Below, in pieces: positions 61,418 through 64,000 of a stretch of 64,000 bases of DNA. The notes beneath the pieces are model-generated. The model did no database searches. It was given only the letters and a program-made list of their open reading frames with translations, and had not been told where the DNA came from. Position 1 is the first letter of the stretch. Every line of letters begins with the position of its first letter. This DNA comes from Parendozoicomonas sp. Alg238-R29. GTDB lineage: Bacteria > Pseudomonadota > Gammaproteobacteria > Pseudomonadales > Endozoicomonadaceae. The stretch lies in NCBI RefSeq assembly GCF_947331445.1, contig NZ_CAMZOG010000011.1:1-64000 (forward strand). The letters run 5' to 3'. Position numbers and translations under genes: made by a program.

Positions 61418-63063
61418 TGACTGCCATTGAAGGACAGCAACTGATTCCTTTTGCCACCACTCTTGAGCCGGGTACCAGTCGGGATAATAAAACCGGCAGC
61501 TGGCGTAATCTTCGCCCGGAGTACGTACAAAACCTGCCACCCTGTAACGACAGCTGTCCAGCTGGGGAAAATATTCAGGCTTGGTTGAGTCATGTACAGC
61601 GCGGTGATTTTCATGGTGCCTGGCAGGAAATTGTTAAGAATAACCCTCTGCCTGCGACCATGGGGAGAGTCTGCTATCACCCCTGTCAGTCTGGTTGTAA
61701 CCGAAAGATGACCGATGGCAGTGTGCAGATTAATGCGACCGAAAAATACATTGGTGACCGCGCTCTGGAACAGGGCTGGCAATTTGAACCACCTGAAAAA
61801 CCGACTGGTAACCGGGTTCTTGTTATCGGAGGGGGGCCGGGTGGTTTATCTGCGGCTTACCATCTGCGCCGTGCTGGCCACACCGTAACTATCTTCGAAG
61901 GCATGCCTGCTTTGGGCGGTATGCTTCGTTACGGTATTCCCAGCTACCGTTTACCCCGTGAAATTCTTGATGCTGAAATTGACCGTATTCTGGCTATGGG
62001 CATTGAAGTGCGTACCAACACCCGGGTGCACGATATCAAGCAGGTGATGCGCAGCGAAGGGTTCCACGCGGTGTTTACCGCAGTGGGTAACTGGCTGCCA
62101 AACCGTGTGGATGTCGTAAGCAAAGCCAAAACTCCGGTGTTGGATGGCATTGATGTGTTACGTAAGGTGGAAACCGGCGAAGACCATGGTATGAAAGGTT
62201 CTGTGGTGGTCTGGGGTGGAGGTAATACCGCTGTCGACGTTGCCCGTGTAGCCCTGCGTGTAACTGGCGAACGTCCCAAGCTGATTTTGCGCCGGGATAT
62301 GGAACATATGCGAGCCCACCCGGAAGAAGTACAGGATGCCCTTGATGAAGGCGTACAGTTCTTCAACCTTCATACCATTCATGAAGTCCGTGATGGCGAA
62401 GTTGTACTGGAGCGTATGCAGGCTGATGACCGTGGTCGTCCATTCCCAACCGGCCGTTATGTCACAGTTGCGGCTGGCTCTGTAGTGATGGCCCTGGGCC
62501 AGAGCGCGGAGCTGGGTGTTATGGAGAAAATGGGCATTACCCAGTCTGGAGACTGGGAAGTTCCGGTTTCCCCCGGCATGATGACCAGCGTGCCCGGTAT
62601 TTTTGCCGGTGGTGATATGGTGCCCTCTATCCGCACCGTAACAGCAGCAATTGGTCATGGTAAGAAAGCGGCACGAAACATTGATCTCTGGCTCAATGAT
62701 CAGCCTGTATCGGAAAGGCGTGAGCGTACAATTGCCACCTTTGAACGGATGAACACAGCCTACTATCCGGACGTTGAGACCAACCATCGGCCCAAGTTTG
62801 AAGCGGGTGAGCGTATCTATGACTTCCGGGAAGTGAAGGGTGGTCTCACCGAGCAACAGGCCATTCAGGAAGCCCAGCGTTGTATGTCCTGTGGTAACTG
62901 TATGGAGTGTGACAACTGTTACGGTTTCTGCCCGGATAATGCCATTATCAAACTGGGAGCTGGTGAAGGCTTCAAAATTGATTATGACTACTGCAAAGGC
63001 TGTGGTATCTGTGCCACGGAGTGTCCTCTGGGTGCTCTGGATATGGTGATGGAGACCATCTAA
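61417..63063 (+). CDS. NADPH-dependent flavoprotein (GltD-like) fused to a PorD-type ferredoxin
   Basis: A 548-residue protein. The N-terminal segment has a GltD-like cluster set (Cys43, Cys47, Cys86, Cys90, Cys94). Then come FAD binding GGGPGGLSAA (138-147), NAD(P) binding GGGNTAVD and the flavin block AGGDMVPSIRTV. The C-terminal 60 residues are a bacterial 2x4Fe-4S ferredoxin: CMSCGNCMECDNC (489-501) with Cys505, and CKGCGICATECP (526-537). It likely passes electrons between the oxidoreductase and NAD(P)H. Last gene of the operon, coupled to porB. Confidence 0.88.
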   Translation: MTAIEGQQLIPFATTLEPGTSRDNKTGSWRNLRPEYVQNLPPCNDSCPAGENIQAWLSHVQRGDFHGAWQEIVKNNPLPATMGRVCYHPCQSGCNRKMTDGSVQINATEKYIGDRALEQGWQFEPPEKPTGNRVLVIGGGPGGLSAAYHLRRAGHTVTIFEGMPALGGMLRYGIPSYRLPREILDAEIDRILAMGIEVRTNTRVHDIKQVMRSEGFHAVFTAVGNWLPNRVDVVSKAKTPVLDGIDVLRKVETGEDHGMKGSVVVWGGGNTAVDVARVALRVTGERPKLILRRDMEHMRAHPEEVQDALDEGVQFFNLHTIHEVRDGEVVLERMQADDRGRPFPTGRYVTVAAGSVVMALGQSAELGVMEKMGITQSGDWEVPVSPGMMTSVPGIFAGGDMVPSIRTVTAAIGHGKKAARNIDLWLNDQPVSERRERTIATFERMNTAYYPDVETNHRPKFEAGERIYDFREVKGGLTEQQAIQEAQRCMSCGNCMECDNCYGFCPDNAIIKLGAGEGFKIDYDYCKGCGICATECPLGALDMVMETI

Positions 63064-63141
63064 GCCCTCGTTACACAACTCTGCAACGGAGCTTTGATAG
63101 CGCTGCTAGACTCTGGCCGGTTGATCTGGCCAGAGGTTCTG

Positions 63142-64000
63142 ATGATGCGCTTCAGTTTAAAAATAATAACAGCTATAGTTCTCATTTTTGCTTCACTGGA
63201 AAGTCTTTTGGCAGCAGAATCTGCTGAACCAAAAAGTGAAGTGAAGCGGCAGGTTCTGATTCTTGTTGAGCCGGGTCTTCATCCGTATCTTGATTCCTTT
63301 CTGCTGGACGAATGGGTTGATCGAATTGCTGATGAAGGATGGAATGTTAATCTCAGGGTGCCGGAATCCCAGAGTATTGAAAACCTTGTAGCCTTGAAAG
63401 AATACCTCTATCAGCATGCGGATGTGTCTGGTGCTGGAGGGGTCATTCTTGTCGGTGCATTTCCGTGGTTGGCACACGAAAGCTTCGATAACGCCATTCA
63501 TGATTTGTGGCTGACCACCCGTATCAAGGCTGTTGGCCTGAAACTTGATAAAGAAACTGGAAAACTGCAACCAAAAATTGAGCCTTATTACCAACACAAA
63601 AATACAGATTTCTGGCTGAGTCGCATTACCCCTCCTGAAAAGAATGAGGCAGATGGTTTCAACGCTGAGGGCTACAGCGTTGAAGAGTACAGCGAATGGG
63701 TTAATCGTTACCTGAATGACAATATTGCTTCTCGCCAAAAGGGCGTAGCACTTGAAGAGCTTCACGGAGATTGCACCCTGGAAGGGCAGCTTGTGTGTAC
63801 TCCATGGCGTTTCGAGAGTAAAGAGAATGTAGCCGGTTCACCAGCAGGAGTCGCACTACGAACTGGGTATGGCCTTCATCTTGATAGTATCAATGTAAGT
63901 AATTATGATTTTTTATACGGCTGGGTCGGTCGCACTGTAGGATCATTCTGGGAAGCGGGTTCCGGCACTATAAAATCAAAAATCGGTCAGATTTACTCCG
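63142..64000 (+). CDS. Secreted protein, partial (runs off the window)
   Basis: Begins at ATG 63142 with AGAGG upstream and stays open to the window end (at least 286 residues). It has a clear signal peptide (FSLKIITAIVLIFASLESLL, cleavage near AAE). VILVGAFPWLAHESFD followed by DLWLTTRI and DFWLSRI recalls the layout of gingipain/C25-type or related caspase-fold peptidases (hydrophobic strand then W-x-S-R-I), but no catalytic His-Cys is seen yet. The C-terminal part is missing. Family is unsure. Confidence 0.6.
   Translation, partial: MMRFSLKIITAIVLIFASLESLLAAESAEPKSEVKRQVLILVEPGLHPYLDSFLLDEWVDRIADEGWNVNLRVPESQSIENLVALKEYLYQHADVSGAGGVILVGAFPWLAHESFDNAIHDLWLTTRIKAVGLKLDKETGKLQPKIEPYYQHKNTDFWLSRITPPEKNEADGFNAEGYSVEEYSEWVNRYLNDNIASRQKGVALEELHGDCTLEGQLVCTPWRFESKENVAGSPAGVALRTGYGLHLDSINVSNYDFLYGWVGRTVGSFWEAGSGTIKSKIGQIYS

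Noticed and set aside
62158-63078. 306-codon minus-strand frame opposite the GltD-like gene
   Set aside because: Shadow frame; the plus-strand gene has clear FAD, NAD and iron-sulfur motifs.

Overview
The window reads as chromosomal DNA of a marine, host-associated gammaproteobacterium, most likely Endozoicomonas or a close relative (Oceanospirillales). This is inferred from protein content, not from any marker gene. It combines an anaerobic quinone gene set, zinc and peptide uptake, alcohol oxidation modules, a type III secretion (T3SS) chaperone/effector-like operon and proteins of eukaryotic type. Several degraded genes (FAD monooxygenase, SGNH hydrolase, AgcS symporter) point to ongoing genome decay.

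Layout. 1-3043: a monooxygenase remnant and a minus-strand pair, the larger built of 11-residue amphipathic repeats. 3270-6145: Na+/proline symporter and ornithine aminotransferase. 6224-7491: small hypothetical genes. 7662-15676: an overlapping menaquinone operon menF-menD-menH-menB-menC-menE, with menE fused to a ThpR-type 2H phosphoesterase. 15923-17832: ubiU-ubiV for O2-independent ubiquinone synthesis, followed by a candidate minus-strand small RNA. 18046-23818: LysR regulator, a secreted coiled-coil protein, ubiT overlapping thiM, alaE and a possibly frameshifted DM9-like protein. 24265-29727: a complete peptide ABC importer. 29901-33159: manC, a broken SGNH hydrolase and an SSF symporter. 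33212-36820: a zinc-responsive operon (DUF3299, FtsX-like permease, LolD-like ATPase, ZrgA, small His-rich membrane protein) behind a good Zur-box match. 36931-46624: PanE-like reductase, two GMC oxidoreductase/subunit-3 modules (one with ThuA, one with an aldehyde dehydrogenase) and a C45 acyltransferase-like protein. 46722-50021: glutaredoxin, patatin, a forkhead-like protein, a papain-fold/C39-like protein and two small ORFs. 50093-54688: POT transporter, TSUP permease, thioesterase, DUF2058 protein and peroxiredoxin. 54693-57814: the T3SS chaperone/effector-like operon. 58599-63063: a four-gene 2-oxoacid:ferredoxin oxidoreductase operon. 63142 to the end: a secreted protein cut by the window edge.

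How the genes fit together. The men operon supplies menaquinone and UbiU/UbiV/UbiT support ubiquinone synthesis without oxygen, so the cell appears equipped for low-oxygen respiration. The ferredoxin-linked oxidoreductase fits that picture. PutP and RocD feed proline and ornithine carbon to glutamate. The Zur-box operon matches a ZrgABCDE-type zinc uptake system.

The strongest unusual signal is the gene at 48276-49052. It carries the helix-turn-helix and wing signature of the eukaryotic forkhead DNA-binding domain plus a basic nuclear-localisation-like stretch, and could be a nucleus-targeted host-manipulation protein. The 11-mer repeat protein, the PSAP-containing secreted protein and the T3SS chaperone operon add to a host-interaction theme.
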